Part shown: positions 10,844 to 19,664 of the stretch, piece after piece
Position numbering within the stretch: position 1 is the first letter of the stretch
How the letters are laid out: each line of letters starts with the position of its first letter
DNA from: Protaetiibacter larvae
GTDB lineage: Bacteria > Actinomycetota > Actinomycetes > Actinomycetales > Microbacteriaceae
DNA length: 64,000 nt
Direction of reading: 5' to 3'
NCBI RefSeq assembly: GCF_008365275.1
Contig: NZ_CP043504.1
Location: 1,426,001 to 1,490,000 of the forward strand
The notes under the pieces: generated by a model
What the model saw: only the letters and a program-made list of their open reading frames with translations
What the model was told of the DNA's origin: nothing
Databases searched by the model: none
Position numbers and translations under genes: made by a program

Positions 10844-11356
10844 ATGAGCTATGAAGACCATTTCGACCCGGAGAAGGACGACCCTGAACTGCGTGCACGG
10901 CTGCGGGAGGTATGGGGAGAACTCGGCCCGCGCTCCCGAGGGCCGCACGTCAGGCAGAGGCTGATCGGGCGCCGCAACGCGCCGATCCGCGAGTGCGTTC
11001 GTTGCGGCAACGCGCTTCCAGCCGGCAGCAGCAAAGGCCGTCCGCGCCTCTACTGCTCCGCGACTTGTCGCAAGGCCGCTTACGAGGACCGCCGCGCGCA
11101 CCGCGACGGCGCCGTGCGGGTGCAACTCGTCGATCGCGTGGTCGTGGAGACCCACGAGCGCATGATCCGGAGCGACCACCCGATGCAGACCTGCATCGAC
11201 AACGTTCTCGACGACACCCAGGTCACCTGGCGCCTGCTGCGCGAAATGTCCCGCCGGGTCGGCACCCGACGCATCGACCCCGAGGACGACGCCTTCTGGG
11301 ATCTCTACGGCAGCGTCGAATTCCTGCACGAGGCGTTCGTTCGCGCTGCGGAGTGA
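10844..11356 (+). CDS. Zinc-ribbon-like protein of the integrative element, function unknown
   Basis: A 170-residue protein. Residues about 49-78 contain a four-cysteine pattern (CVRCG, then YCSATC) followed by RKAAYEDRRAHR, like the small zinc-binding knuckles seen in actinobacterial DNA-associated proteins. The N terminus is acidic (MSYEDHFDPEKDDPEL). The C-terminal half is helical. There is no clear Shine-Dalgarno site, and the palindrome at 10794-10826 sits in the leader. It could be a regulator of the element; I do not recognise a named family. Confidence 0.75.
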   Translation: MSYEDHFDPEKDDPELRARLREVWGELGPRSRGPHVRQRLIGRRNAPIRECVRCGNALPAGSSKGRPRLYCSATCRKAAYEDRRAHRDGAVRVQLVDRVVVETHERMIRSDHPMQTCIDNVLDDTQVTWRLLREMSRRVGTRRIDPEDDAFWDLYGSVEFLHEAFVRAAE

Positions 11357-11360
11357 AAGC

Positions 11361-11377
11361 AGCCCGTCTATCGGGCT
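11361..11377 (+). terminator. Short hairpin after the zinc-finger gene
   Basis: AGCCCG-TCTAT-CGGGCT starts 5 bp after the TGA at 11354-11356. A 6-bp stem with a 5-nt loop and no T-run gives a weak terminator candidate that separates this gene from the defence operon. The rest of 11378-11526 holds no gene. Confidence 0.45.
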
Positions 11378-11526
11378 CGTCGACTACCGAAGCTACGCTT
11401 GCGCCGCATATGCGGGGGATCGAATGTCCCATGCCGTCGCTAGCATTGGGGGCGAATCGCGTCATCCCCGGACCTCTGGGCACGAGCAACGTAGCTTGGC
11501 GCGGGGGAACGAGGAGGTGACGCGAC

Positions 11527-14500
11527 GTGACGACGATGAAGGACACCCTTGCGGCGTTGAAGCTGTGGCGTGAAAGCCTTGTCGGTCTCGATCGCCGTTC
11601 TCGACTAATCCGTTTCAAGCCACCGAGGACTTCATCGCTGACCATCGACAACCCGGGGCCCGACGAGGTGCTCGTCTGGATCCAGTCGGGGAAGCTGCAA
11701 TCGTTCGTCGGTGATGTGACCGACTCTGAGTCCGGGGAAACCTCGCCGGCGCGACGCGGGAACTTGCTCCACGTTCCCCGTCCGGACGCAGAGCTTGGAC
11801 CCGTCGCCCGGAACCTCATGCGCAGAGCCAACGAGGAGTTCCTCGATCGCGGGCTTTCCGTCCTATACGTCGCATTTGGGATGCTTCGCTGGAATGACGT
11901 CGACGGCTCCGACATGGCGAGCCCGATATACCTAGTTCCGGTTGAGTTGGTACCGGAGGGACCGAAGGCGACTCCACGGCTACGGGGAGGCGAGGACGAC
12001 CCGGTCCTCAACCCGGCTCTCCCGCTTCGCCTGGCCGACTTCGGCATTGTGTGGCCCACGCTCGAGGACGTGGATGGTCTCAGCGTCACCGAGATCCTCG
12101 ACCGGTTCCGTGGTGCGCTCGGGAAGGCGAAGGACTTCAAAGAATGGAGTCTGGAGCCGGAGGTCCACCTGGCTACCTTCTCCTTCACCAAGGAAGCGAT
12201 GTACAAGGATCTACTCGACAACGAGTCGGTCATTGCGGATCACCCGGTAGTACAGGCGCTTGCCAACATCGATCCGACGAAACAGTCGGAGAGCTTCCAG
12301 TTCGACCCGATCGACCCGGCCGATATCGACGAGGCAGCGCCACCCGAGAAGACGCCGCTGGTTCTCGACGCGGATTCGTCGCAACGGGCCGCCGTAGCGG
12401 CGGCGCTTGCAGGGCACAGCTTCGTAATGGACGGCCCTCCGGGAACAGGCAAGTCGCAGACGATCGCCAACATGATCGGTGCACTGATGCACGCCGGTAA
12501 GTCGGTGCTTTTCGTTTCGGAGAAGATCGCCGCTCTTGATGTGGTGAGGAACCGCCTTAGTGAAGGGGGGCTCGGAAGCTACCTGCTGGAGCTGCACTCG
12601 CACAAGGCCAACCGCAAGGACGTTGCGGTCGAGTTGATGAAGACGCTCGACAACGTCGCACAGCCACCGCGGGGCATGACTGCGCCGTCACGCTCTGCCT
12701 TGGAGGACCGTCGCCGGAAGCTCAACGTCTACGCGATCGCGATGAACGAGACGCGCTCGCCCCTCCAAGCCTCCCTTCATGACGTGATCGGGCTACTTGC
12801 TGACCTCGTGCACGTCCCTGCGGCTCCGGTACCGAAGCGCCCGCCGCTGAAGCTCGACGAGGCTGGTCTTGCCGCTGTCAAAGAAGCTCTGCTGCGACTG
12901 GAGCGAACTTGGCGGCCAGCAGCCCAGGGGCAGACCTTCCTGTGGCGGGAAGTCAAAGACGAGACCTCGCTGGAATCCAGACTCTGGCTTGCGAAGAGCG
13001 CCCTTGAGGAGTTGCAAGGAACGATGAATCTCAACGGAGATCTCGTTCGCTCGTTCGGCTTCGATCGCCCAAGTCGTGGCCACGACCTCATCGCACTCCT
13101 TGAGCACCAGCATGCCCATCGCCCTCCGGTGATCCGCGACGACTGGCTCACTTCGGCTGACTGGATCTCTATCGACGCCGACCGCAGATCGCTAGGTGAC
13201 TTGGTAACGGCCCACCGTGAAGCTGCTCGTCGCGTCACCGACCTCGCTGGAGTGGCCTATACAGATCTCCCCCTCGTCCCTCCGCCGCTCCCGGAGCGGC
13301 CCGCATTGACGGGGGCCATCGATCTTGCAGTGCTTACGTCAACCGCGCTCCGCGAGGCATCGGTCGCATTCGAAGAGCGGCAGGCGTCGCTCACCGCCAC
13401 CTTGGCCGCCCTGAGAGGCCTCGCGCAGGTTGTCGGCACGGCGGTTCCAGTGTCTTACCCCGATGCCGACCGTCTCATCCGTATTGCTGAGCTCCGCGCG
13501 CACGACGCCAGCATCGAGCCCTCGTGGCTTTCCGCGAGCGGGCTGCAGGCAGCACGTGATGCCCTCTCGGCGACGCGCCTCAAGGCACTTGCTCTCGATC
13601 GCGCCGAAGGGCAGGCTTCGGGAATCTATAGGACTGAAGCTCTCGCCGCGCCGCTTCGCGAGCTTCAGGATCGTTTCGCCAATCTCCATAAGGGTCTCCG
13701 CAAGCTTTCGGGTGCATATCGGGCCGACAAGCGCTCGATTTCCTTGCTTCTGGCCGATGCGAGCCAGGTCAAGTCCGGTATCGCGCGCCTGTCGGATGCA
13801 ATCGCCTGGTCGGATGCCGCGAGCGAGTTCGAGACGGTGAGTGCGGTGCACTCATCGGCATTCGGCAAACAGTGGAACGCGCGGTCAACGGATTGGGACG
13901 CGATCGATCGCGCACTGACGGTAGTCGAGGAGGTACTTACGCTTTGCGGCGGCTCGGTGACGCCCGTGACCGTCGCCTACTTCACGGCAGCACCGCTCGA
14001 CATCTCCCACGAGCAGATCGGCATTTCTGCGCGCGCCGAGCTCGAATCCTGGCGTGCCAGTGTGGCCCCGGTTCCAGCGGTCGCCGGTCGCCCCGAGCTG
14101 CTCGTGGAGCCGATCGAGGTATCGATCGACTGGCTGGCAGCCCATGTGGCGCCCATGCGCGAAGCTGCCGCCCGCGTCGAATCGGTTTCGGCTGCGACGG
14201 GCAGAGACCACGCCTTGAAGGAAGCCGAGGCGATCCTTGCGGCGGCAGAGGTTGCTCGTGGAGCTGCTTCCGCGCTCGACGCAGCCGCAACACACCTCGC
14301 AGGACAGTTCGGTGAGCTTTTCCAGGGGCCGGCTACCGACCTCGAGGTTGTTGACGAGGCACTTGGCTGGACTTCCCGGACCCGGGACTTTGCCTCTGGT
14401 CTTCTGAGCCTCGATCAGCTTCAGGCGCTCTCGTCATCGACACCGGTTGATGTGCTCCCTGCAGTCGTCGAGAAGTGGGAACGCGCCCGAGATGAGGTCA

Positions 14501-16917
14501 TCGGTGCCTTTGACTCGAGCCGAGCCGACGAACTGCTCGGCGAGTTCGGCGAGTTCAGCAGCGCCTTCGACCTGCTACGTGACCTCGCGACGGACACCGT
14601 CGGCCAGCAGGAGTGGTTCGACTACATGGCTATCAGATCAGAACTGCGAGAGCTCGACCTCGACAGCACGGTGGACTTCTGCATCGAGCAACGCGTGGCC
14701 GCCGCGGATGTGCCGAAGGTGGTCGAGCGAGCACTCCTTCGCGCCTGGGTGGACGCTCAGATCAAGGGCGATGAGCGTCTGCACCCGTTGCTCGCCGGGG
14801 ACCGGGAAGCCCTCGTCGAGGAGTTCAGGAAGCTCGATCGTGAGTTGGTGGCCGCTGCGACGAGCGACATCGTTCGTGCCGCCAACGCCCGCCGTCCGTC
14901 GAACACCTCGCTGGGCGAGCCCGCGCTCATCCGTAGGGAGGGCATGAAGCAACGACGGCACATCGCCGTTCGCAGCCTGATCGCTCAGGCACGATCGGCG
15001 GCCCAGGCGATCAAGCCTGTATTCATGATGTCGCCGCTCGCTGTCTCGCAGTACCTACCGCCCGACATCAAGTTCGATGTCGTCATCTTCGACGAGGCAT
15101 CCCAGGTGACGCCAGGAGACTCGATCAACTGCATCTACCGCGGGCGATCCTTCATCCTCGCCGGTGACGACAAGCAGCTTCCACCGACGCAGTTCTTCGA
15201 GCGACTCACCGAGTCCGAGGACATCGACGAACTCGAGTCGGACGTCAAGGACTTCCAGTCGATTCTTGAGCTCGCGAAGTCGTCGGGAGCCTTCCGCAAC
15301 CTTGGGCTTCGATGGCACTACCGCTCGCGGCATGAAGCGCTCATCGCCTTCTCCAACTACCGGTTCTACGAAGGGCACCTAGTCACCTATCCCTCAGCTC
15401 AGGAGGAGGGCACTGATGTCGGAGTGGAGTTCTTCCTCGCTGATGGGATGTATCGACGCGGCGGGGGCGCAGACAACCCCAAGGAAGCCAAGGTCGTCGC
15501 CGAGCGGGTGATCCATCACTACCGGACTCGCTCTGAGCTGTCACTCGGGGTGGTGACCTTCTCAGTTGCCCAGGCAGACGCGGTCGTGGCTGCCGTTGAT
15601 GAACTTCGCGCCCAACACCGCGAGCTTGATGGCTACTTCGACAAGAGCGACCGCCTCAATGGGTTCTTCGTTCGTTCGCTTGAATCAGTACAGGGCGATG
15701 AGCGCGACGTGGTCATCTTCTCTGTCGGATACGGGCCGGATGAGGCGGGGAAGATTTCCGCCAACTTCGGCGTGCTGAACAAGGACAAGGGTTGGAGGCG
15801 GCTGAACGTTGGCGTGACTCGTGCTCGCCAACGTGTGGAGGTCGTCGCCTCGATGGAGGCTGGTGACATCCCGCCGTCGACGAACGAGAACGTCGAGGCC
15901 CTCCGCGCGTACTTGGACTTCGCCCGCCGTGGCATCAGCACTCTCGGCACACAGGCCTCGGCGACGGGACTCATGCCCGAGTCGCCGTTTGAAGAGTCGG
16001 TCATTCGGACCATCGAGTCGTGGGGCTACTCGGTGGAGCCTCAAGTGGGCGCAGCAGGATTCCGCATCGACATGGCAGTGCGCCACCCTGCCAAGCCAGG
16101 GGTATTCGCCATCGGAGTGGAGTGCGACGGCTATCAGTACCACTCAGCCCCGGCAGCGCGTGACCGAGACCGCCTTCGCGACCAGGTCCTCGAAGGGCTG
16201 GGCTGGACGCTTCATCGCATTTGGGGCACCGCCTGGTACCGCGACCGGGCGCCAGAGGAGGCCCGCCTGCGCGCTGCGATTGAGGCGGCGGTGTCGGGAA
16301 CCGCAGCCCGAAGCCGGGCCTCTGGCATTCAGCGTCCGGTCGTCGAGACAGTGCCATCCGAAGGCGACGAAGAGTTCTCCTGGGCCGTCGCCTACTCCAA
16401 GGCTGCGCTCGTCAAGCTTCCGCACTGGGTCGAGCCGGCTGAGCCGGGGAATCATCTCCACCTCGTTGAGCCGATCAAGGCAATCGCACTCGCCGAGGGC
16501 CCAGTGCATATGGAGACGCTCAGTGAGCGCATCCGCGAATGGTGGGCAGTCGGCAGAGTTTCTTCGCGCCTTCGGGACAACCTCGACCTAGCAATCCGGC
16601 GGGCTGGACTGAACAGGGACGGCGACTTCATCGACGTGGCCGACCGGCCGGTTTCGAAGGTTCGATCGCTCGATCATTCCCGCAAACCCGAACACGTGCA
16701 CTTGGACGAGTTTGCACTTGCCGCCGAGATGCTCGTCCGGGACGTGGGTGGTGCCTCGCGCGCGGAAGTGGTCGTCGCACTGGCACGGCTGTTCGGCTGG
16801 GGGCGAACGGGCGCCATAGTCGATCAGCGCCTCAACCAGGCGATCGACAGGGCTGTACAGCTTGGTCGCCTGGCTGAGATCGACGGCATGCTCTCGATCA
16901 ATGGCGATGCCCCGTGA
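11527..16917 (+). CDS. DUF4011-helicase-Vsr protein (Hhe-like defence protein)
   Basis: A 1,796-residue superfamily 1 helicase/nuclease. The N terminus (LKLWRESLVGLDRRSRLIRF) matches the DUF4011 opening. Walker A GPPGTGKSQ lies near 303; a long alpha-helical insertion follows. Walker B is VVIFDEASQ near 1185 with GDDKQLPPTQFF and LRWHYRSRHEALI, and the second RecA lobe contains SVQGDERDVVIFSVGYG and NVGVTRARQR. Residues about 1483-1590 are a Vsr/DUF559 PD-(D/E)xK nuclease (FEESVI, RIDMAV, GVECDGYQYH). A DUF3320-like helical tail follows. The GTG start has a strong GAGGAGGTGA site. This order matches the DUF4011-helicase-Vsr 'Hhe' type reported in anti-phage screens. It is followed directly by a HEPN-type gene. 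Confidence 0.88.
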   Translation: MTTMKDTLAALKLWRESLVGLDRRSRLIRFKPPRTSSLTIDNPGPDEVLVWIQSGKLQSFVGDVTDSESGETSPARRGNLLHVPRPDAELGPVARNLMRRANEEFLDRGLSVLYVAFGMLRWNDVDGSDMASPIYLVPVELVPEGPKATPRLRGGEDDPVLNPALPLRLADFGIVWPTLEDVDGLSVTEILDRFRGALGKAKDFKEWSLEPEVHLATFSFTKEAMYKDLLDNESVIADHPVVQALANIDPTKQSESFQFDPIDPADIDEAAPPEKTPLVLDADSSQRAAVAAALAGHSFVMDGPPGTGKSQTIANMIGALMHAGKSVLFVSEKIAALDVVRNRLSEGGLGSYLLELHSHKANRKDVAVELMKTLDNVAQPPRGMTAPSRSALEDRRRKLNVYAIAMNETRSPLQASLHDVIGLLADLVHVPAAPVPKRPPLKLDEAGLAAVKEALLRLERTWRPAAQGQTFLWREVKDETSLESRLWLAKSALEELQGTMNLNGDLVRSFGFDRPSRGHDLIALLEHQHAHRPPVIRDDWLTSADWISIDADRRSLGDLVTAHREAARRVTDLAGVAYTDLPLVPPPLPERPALTGAIDLAVLTSTALREASVAFEERQASLTATLAALRGLAQVVGTAVPVSYPDADRLIRIAELRAHDASIEPSWLSASGLQAARDALSATRLKALALDRAEGQASGIYRTEALAAPLRELQDRFANLHKGLRKLSGAYRADKRSISLLLADASQVKSGIARLSDAIAWSDAASEFETVSAVHSSAFGKQWNARSTDWDAIDRALTVVEEVLTLCGGSVTPVTVAYFTAAPLDISHEQIGISARAELESWRASVAPVPAVAGRPELLVEPIEVSIDWLAAHVAPMREAAARVESVSAATGRDHALKEAEAILAAAEVARGAASALDAAATHLAGQFGELFQGPATDLEVVDEALGWTSRTRDFASGLLSLDQLQALSSSTPVDVLPAVVEKWERARDEVIGAFDSSRADELLGEFGEFSSAFDLLRDLATDTVGQQEWFDYMAIRSELRELDLDSTVDFCIEQRVAAADVPKVVERALLRAWVDAQIKGDERLHPLLAGDREALVEEFRKLDRELVAAATSDIVRAANARRPSNTSLGEPALIRREGMKQRRHIAVRSLIAQARSAAQAIKPVFMMSPLAVSQYLPPDIKFDVVIFDEASQVTPGDSINCIYRGRSFILAGDDKQLPPTQFFERLTESEDIDELESDVKDFQSILELAKSSGAFRNLGLRWHYRSRHEALIAFSNYRFYEGHLVTYPSAQEEGTDVGVEFFLADGMYRRGGGADNPKEAKVVAERVIHHYRTRSELSLGVVTFSVAQADAVVAAVDELRAQHRELDGYFDKSDRLNGFFVRSLESVQGDERDVVIFSVGYGPDEAGKISANFGVLNKDKGWRRLNVGVTRARQRVEVVASMEAGDIPPSTNENVEALRAYLDFARRGISTLGTQASATGLMPESPFEESVIRTIESWGYSVEPQVGAAGFRIDMAVRHPAKPGVFAIGVECDGYQYHSAPAARDRDRLRDQVLEGLGWTLHRIWGTAWYRDRAPEEARLRAAIEAAVSGTAARSRASGIQRPVVETVPSEGDEEFSWAVAYSKAALVKLPHWVEPAEPGNHLHLVEPIKAIALAEGPVHMETLSERIREWWAVGRVSSRLRDNLDLAIRRAGLNRDGDFIDVADRPVSKVRSLDHSRKPEHVHLDEFALAAEMLVRDVGGASRAEVVVALARLFGWGRTGAIVDQRLNQAIDRAVQLGRLAEIDGMLSINGDAP

Positions 16918-16924
16918 TCGCCCC

Positions 16925-18817
16925 ATGAACGACGAGGCAGCACCGAGTGACAGTACAGAGGACTCGCCGCTCTACTCCGAGGACGACGTCGCTGAACTCG
17001 CCGTGACTCTTGACCGCCTCGCCGGTGAGTCCAACGAGCCGTGGGACTTGCTCCAGCGGTTCACGGCAACGTTTCGGACGGAAGGCACACGATTCGAGCG
17101 GCCGCCGCTGGGCGTCATGCTGGAGCGAGCTCTCGCACATGGACTCCAGGACGACACCGAGCATCCTGGCGGACTCGTACTAGGTGTCCGATTTTCGTCG
17201 CCGAACGGCGACTGGCCACCAGCCTTTGACGCGGTCGGCGAGGTCGAGAAGAATGCCTGGTCCGCAGTCGCCGGTGCTGTGACTGACGCTCTTCCGCGAG
17301 CTCACTTGCTGGACCTCAGCCTCTCTGCCGGCGTTCGAAACGGCCGAGACCTCGGCGCGGAGATCGCGCACCTTTACCTTGAACTCGGCAGGAGAGCCAG
17401 CCTCGACCCCTACTACCGAGGCTCGTGTTTGAGGCGAGCGTGGAGCATCGCCCGGCAGTTCGGACTGGCACTTGAAATTGATGTCCGAAAGGCACTCTGG
17501 GTGATGGCGCAGAGCTTCGAGGGTATCGCCGAAACGCCAGCAGGAATCCTCTTCAATCCACTTGAGCCGCTCTCTGTCGCTCCGCGAACTGGTCAGTTCG
17601 TGGAACCTAGTCGCCAGGAAGTGCAAGCGCTCCTTGACGACGCACTCGCTCGACCGGAGGCAGGCGCTACCAACATGGAGGCGGTCGCTGAACTGAGAGA
17701 GCGTCTCGCGACCGACGATTCAGAGCGTGAAGCGGCCCGTCGCGGGCTCGTCAGCGGATACCTGACGCTTGCTGACCAAACCGACGGCTTCATCAAGGTG
17801 CATTGGCTGCAAACAGCTGCCGAGAAGGCGCAGCAGTACGGACTCATCGACCTTCGCGATCGCGCTGTGCAGGCACTACAAGAGGGTTCGGTCGATGACC
17901 TGGGCATGCAAGTCCTGACGACTGAGATTGTGCTGCCGCGCCATGCCCACGACGGGCGGCTCAATTGGTACCGCCGCTCTCGGGATACTCGCACCGCCCT
18001 GGATATCTGGCTCACCAGCCCCTCACCCACGGGTCGGCACGACAGGAATCTCCAGCAGGCTAAGGAGTTGAGCCGCGGCGGAATCCTGCAGCTCGTCACC
18101 AGAACTGTCTTCAACGAGGAAGGCCTCCCTGTGAAGACATCCACTGGCCCCGAGGCTGCCGAGTGGGAGGAACTTGAGCGCTCCGAGACGCTGAACGCGG
18201 GGATGTATGGCACCCTCCTCGCCCGGGAGCTGGACGCAATCCAGACGGAGTACGGTGCGCTAGCCGCGGCAGACATCGCGGCCCATCTTGTCGACCGCTT
18301 CGCCTGCGACGCCGAGCTCGCCGAGGCACTCGGTGAGGCTTTCGCCGCCTATTGGGACGGACGATACAGCGACGCTGGACGGGCGGGCTACCCGCTCGTC
18401 GAGGCCGGCGCGCGGGGACTCTTGCTTGCTCTCGGCGACCCGCTCTACAGAGTCCAGACCGGCGACGCGGAAGGTCGCTTTCCGGCGCTTGAGACCTATG
18501 CGACAAAGCTCGAGGCCCACGACTTCGATATCGACTGGTTGCGGTGTCTGCGCAACCCTGTGGCCGGGCTACGGAACGTCCTGGCACACGGTCATCGGCA
18601 CTACCTTGTCGATCATGAAGCGGCGGTGCTGCTCCGCATGGCCGCACTGCTCGTCGTCCTCACCCCTGCCAACGCGAGCGCCGAGGACCGAACACAGGTT
18701 GCAGCGCGCGTCCGCGATCCTCTGAATTGGATCGGCGGGCGTGCGAGGCTCGTGAAGCGGTGGCGCCGAGTTTGGGTTCCGGTACCACGGCGCGGAAGTG
18801 CTGCCACCCCCTCGTAG
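16925..18817 (+). CDS. DUF4209-like protein with C-terminal HEPN RxxxxH motif
   Basis: A 630-residue protein of unknown N-terminal family. The C-terminal third reads GYPLVEAGARGLLLALG... and then LRNVLAHGH, placing Arg550 and His555 in the RxxxxH pattern of HEPN ribonucleases. The surrounding helical layout resembles DUF4209 proteins. HEPN domains often act as RNase effectors in toxin-antitoxin and abortive-infection systems, so this is probably the effector or partner of the giant helicase-nuclease upstream. The start is uncertain: ATG 16925 lies 7 bp after the upstream stop, while 16901 and 16907 would overlap it. The close spacing indicates one operon. Confidence 0.7.
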   Translation: MNDEAAPSDSTEDSPLYSEDDVAELAVTLDRLAGESNEPWDLLQRFTATFRTEGTRFERPPLGVMLERALAHGLQDDTEHPGGLVLGVRFSSPNGDWPPAFDAVGEVEKNAWSAVAGAVTDALPRAHLLDLSLSAGVRNGRDLGAEIAHLYLELGRRASLDPYYRGSCLRRAWSIARQFGLALEIDVRKALWVMAQSFEGIAETPAGILFNPLEPLSVAPRTGQFVEPSRQEVQALLDDALARPEAGATNMEAVAELRERLATDDSEREAARRGLVSGYLTLADQTDGFIKVHWLQTAAEKAQQYGLIDLRDRAVQALQEGSVDDLGMQVLTTEIVLPRHAHDGRLNWYRRSRDTRTALDIWLTSPSPTGRHDRNLQQAKELSRGGILQLVTRTVFNEEGLPVKTSTGPEAAEWEELERSETLNAGMYGTLLARELDAIQTEYGALAAADIAAHLVDRFACDAELAEALGEAFAAYWDGRYSDAGRAGYPLVEAGARGLLLALGDPLYRVQTGDAEGRFPALETYATKLEAHDFDIDWLRCLRNPVAGLRNVLAHGHRHYLVDHEAAVLLRMAALLVVLTPANASAEDRTQVAARVRDPLNWIGGRARLVKRWRRVWVPVPRRGSAATPS

Positions 18818-18888
18818 TCGAGAATCCGGTCGAGTTGAAGACTCGCGCGACCTGTGTATCGCGCCTGCCGGACGTCGGGTGTCGCGGG

Positions 18889-18894
18889 TAGCAT
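18889..18894 (+). promoter_or_regulatory. -10 box of the element's toxin-antitoxin operon
   Basis: TAGCAT lies 6 nt before ATG 18901, a spacing that would place the transcript start at the start codon (leaderless). No good -35 box is visible. Confidence 0.5.
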
Positions 18895-18900
18895 GGCCGC

Positions 18901-19122
18901 ATGGTCGACCAGGCGCTGCTGGAGCAGGTGATGCGGCTCGACGAGTCCGTGCGCCGTGAGCTGCGCGACGCCATCGACCACTCGCTCGATGACGGCTATG
19001 TGTCGCCTGAGATCGCCGCGATCATCGACCAGCGCATCGCCGAGGCCGACGCGAACCCGAATGACTTCGTGACGCTCGACGAGGACGAGCGCGAGGTCCG
19101 CGCGCGCCGCCGCATCGCGTGA
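18901..19122 (+). CDS. Addiction-module antitoxin, RelB-like putative addiction component
   Basis: A 73-residue acidic, helical protein (LLEQVMRLDESVRRELRDAI ... DFVTLDEDEREVRARRR) like the unstable-antitoxin family that pairs with ParE/RelE toxins. It probably neutralises and co-represses the next gene. The end overlaps the toxin start (GTGA at 19119). Confidence 0.8.
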   Translation: MVDQALLEQVMRLDESVRRELRDAIDHSLDDGYVSPEIAAIIDQRIAEADANPNDFVTLDEDEREVRARRRIA

Positions 19123-19424
19123 CCTACCGTGTCCGCCTGACGCGGAACGCCCAGCGGGATCGTGACCGCGTCCTCGCGTGGTACGACGCCGAGGCACCGG
19201 ATCAGAGCGGGCGGTTCGTCGACGAGTTCTACGCGACCGCGCGGCGGCTCGAAGACTTCCCGCGCTCGTCGCCGGAGCTGCGCGGGGGAGCGCGGCGGGC
19301 GAATCTGCACGTCTTCCCGTACCAGCTCTGGTACCGGGTTCACGAGGAGGCGCAGGAGGTCGAGATCATCGCCGTGCTGCACCACCGGCAGGACTCGGCG
19401 GAGTTCGACGGCCGACTGCTGTAG
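19119..19424 (+). CDS. ParE/RelE-family toxin
   Basis: A 101-residue protein with the RelE/ParE fold signature: YRVRLTRNAQRDRDRVLAWY, FVDEFYATARRLEDFP, then LHVFPYQLWYRVHEEAQEVEIIAVLHHRQD. The ending IIAVLHHRQD is typical of ParE-like plasmid stabilisation toxins (gyrase poisons) rather than ribosome-dependent RelE, but the target cannot be read from sequence. It is the last gene of the element and may stabilise it. Confidence 0.85.
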   Translation: MTYRVRLTRNAQRDRDRVLAWYDAEAPDQSGRFVDEFYATARRLEDFPRSSPELRGGARRANLHVFPYQLWYRVHEEAQEVEIIAVLHHRQDSAEFDGRLL

Positions 19425-19443
19425 GCCGGGCGAGACTCGATCG

Positions 19444-19465
19444 GTCGACACTTATTCGACACTTC
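19444..19465 (+). other. Right arm-type repeats
   Basis: The tandem 11-bp units GTCGACACTTA and TTCGACACTTC match the left pair at 8838-8859. They lie 122 bp inside the right tRNA copy. Between them and the tRNA copy is a TATACT hexamer (19507-19512) but no gene. Confidence 0.55.
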
Positions 19466-19587
19466 AGGCGCTCCGAGCCCGGTCGAGGCGCCCCGAGAAG
19501 GTCGGCTATACTCGACGGGCAACGTCCGCATGAGTCAGGCGATCGCCCGATTCATCAGGAGTTCTGCCGAGAAGCCGCGAGGTTTCC

Positions 19588-19663
19588 GGGCCCGTGGCGC
19601 AGCTGGTAGCGCACCTGCATGGCATGCAGGGGGTCAGGGGTTCGAGTCCCCTCAGATTCACCA
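19588..19663 (+). pseudogene. tRNA-Ala copy at the right attachment site
   Basis: A 76-nt copy of the tRNA at 8707-8782 with three substitutions (T4C, T6C and C71T in tRNA order). The acceptor stem now has mismatches at 4:69 and 6:67, so it is probably not functional. The 5' bases come from the element and the 3' bases from the original chromosomal gene, as expected for attR. Confidence 0.8.
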
Positions 19664-19664
19664 A
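19649..19664 (+). repeat. IS target-site duplication, left copy
   Basis: CCCTCAGATTCACCAA, repeated exactly at 20973-20988, flanks the IS. The 16-bp duplication includes the 3' end and CCA of the tRNA copy. Confidence 0.85.

Larger units (their letters stand above)
8707..19664. mobile_element. Integrative element (~11 kb) in tRNA-Ala carrying a defence module
   Basis: Bounded by the intact tRNA-Ala at left and a 76-nt copy at right that differs at three positions. Excisionase and integrase genes lie directly inside the left end, and matching 11-bp tandem repeats lie about 60 bp and 130 bp inside the two ends. Cargo: zinc-finger protein, DUF4011-helicase-Vsr protein, HEPN-type partner and a toxin-antitoxin pair. 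Third-position GC and codon choice look more relaxed (CTT, GAA, GTT) than in the flanking chromosome. No replication or transfer genes are seen, so it is probably a simple integrative island. Confidence 0.88.

Noticed and set aside
10443-10898. Three overlapping frames in the gap after the integrase
   Set aside because: No protein-like composition, mutual overlap and disruption by the two inverted repeats; left as non-coding.
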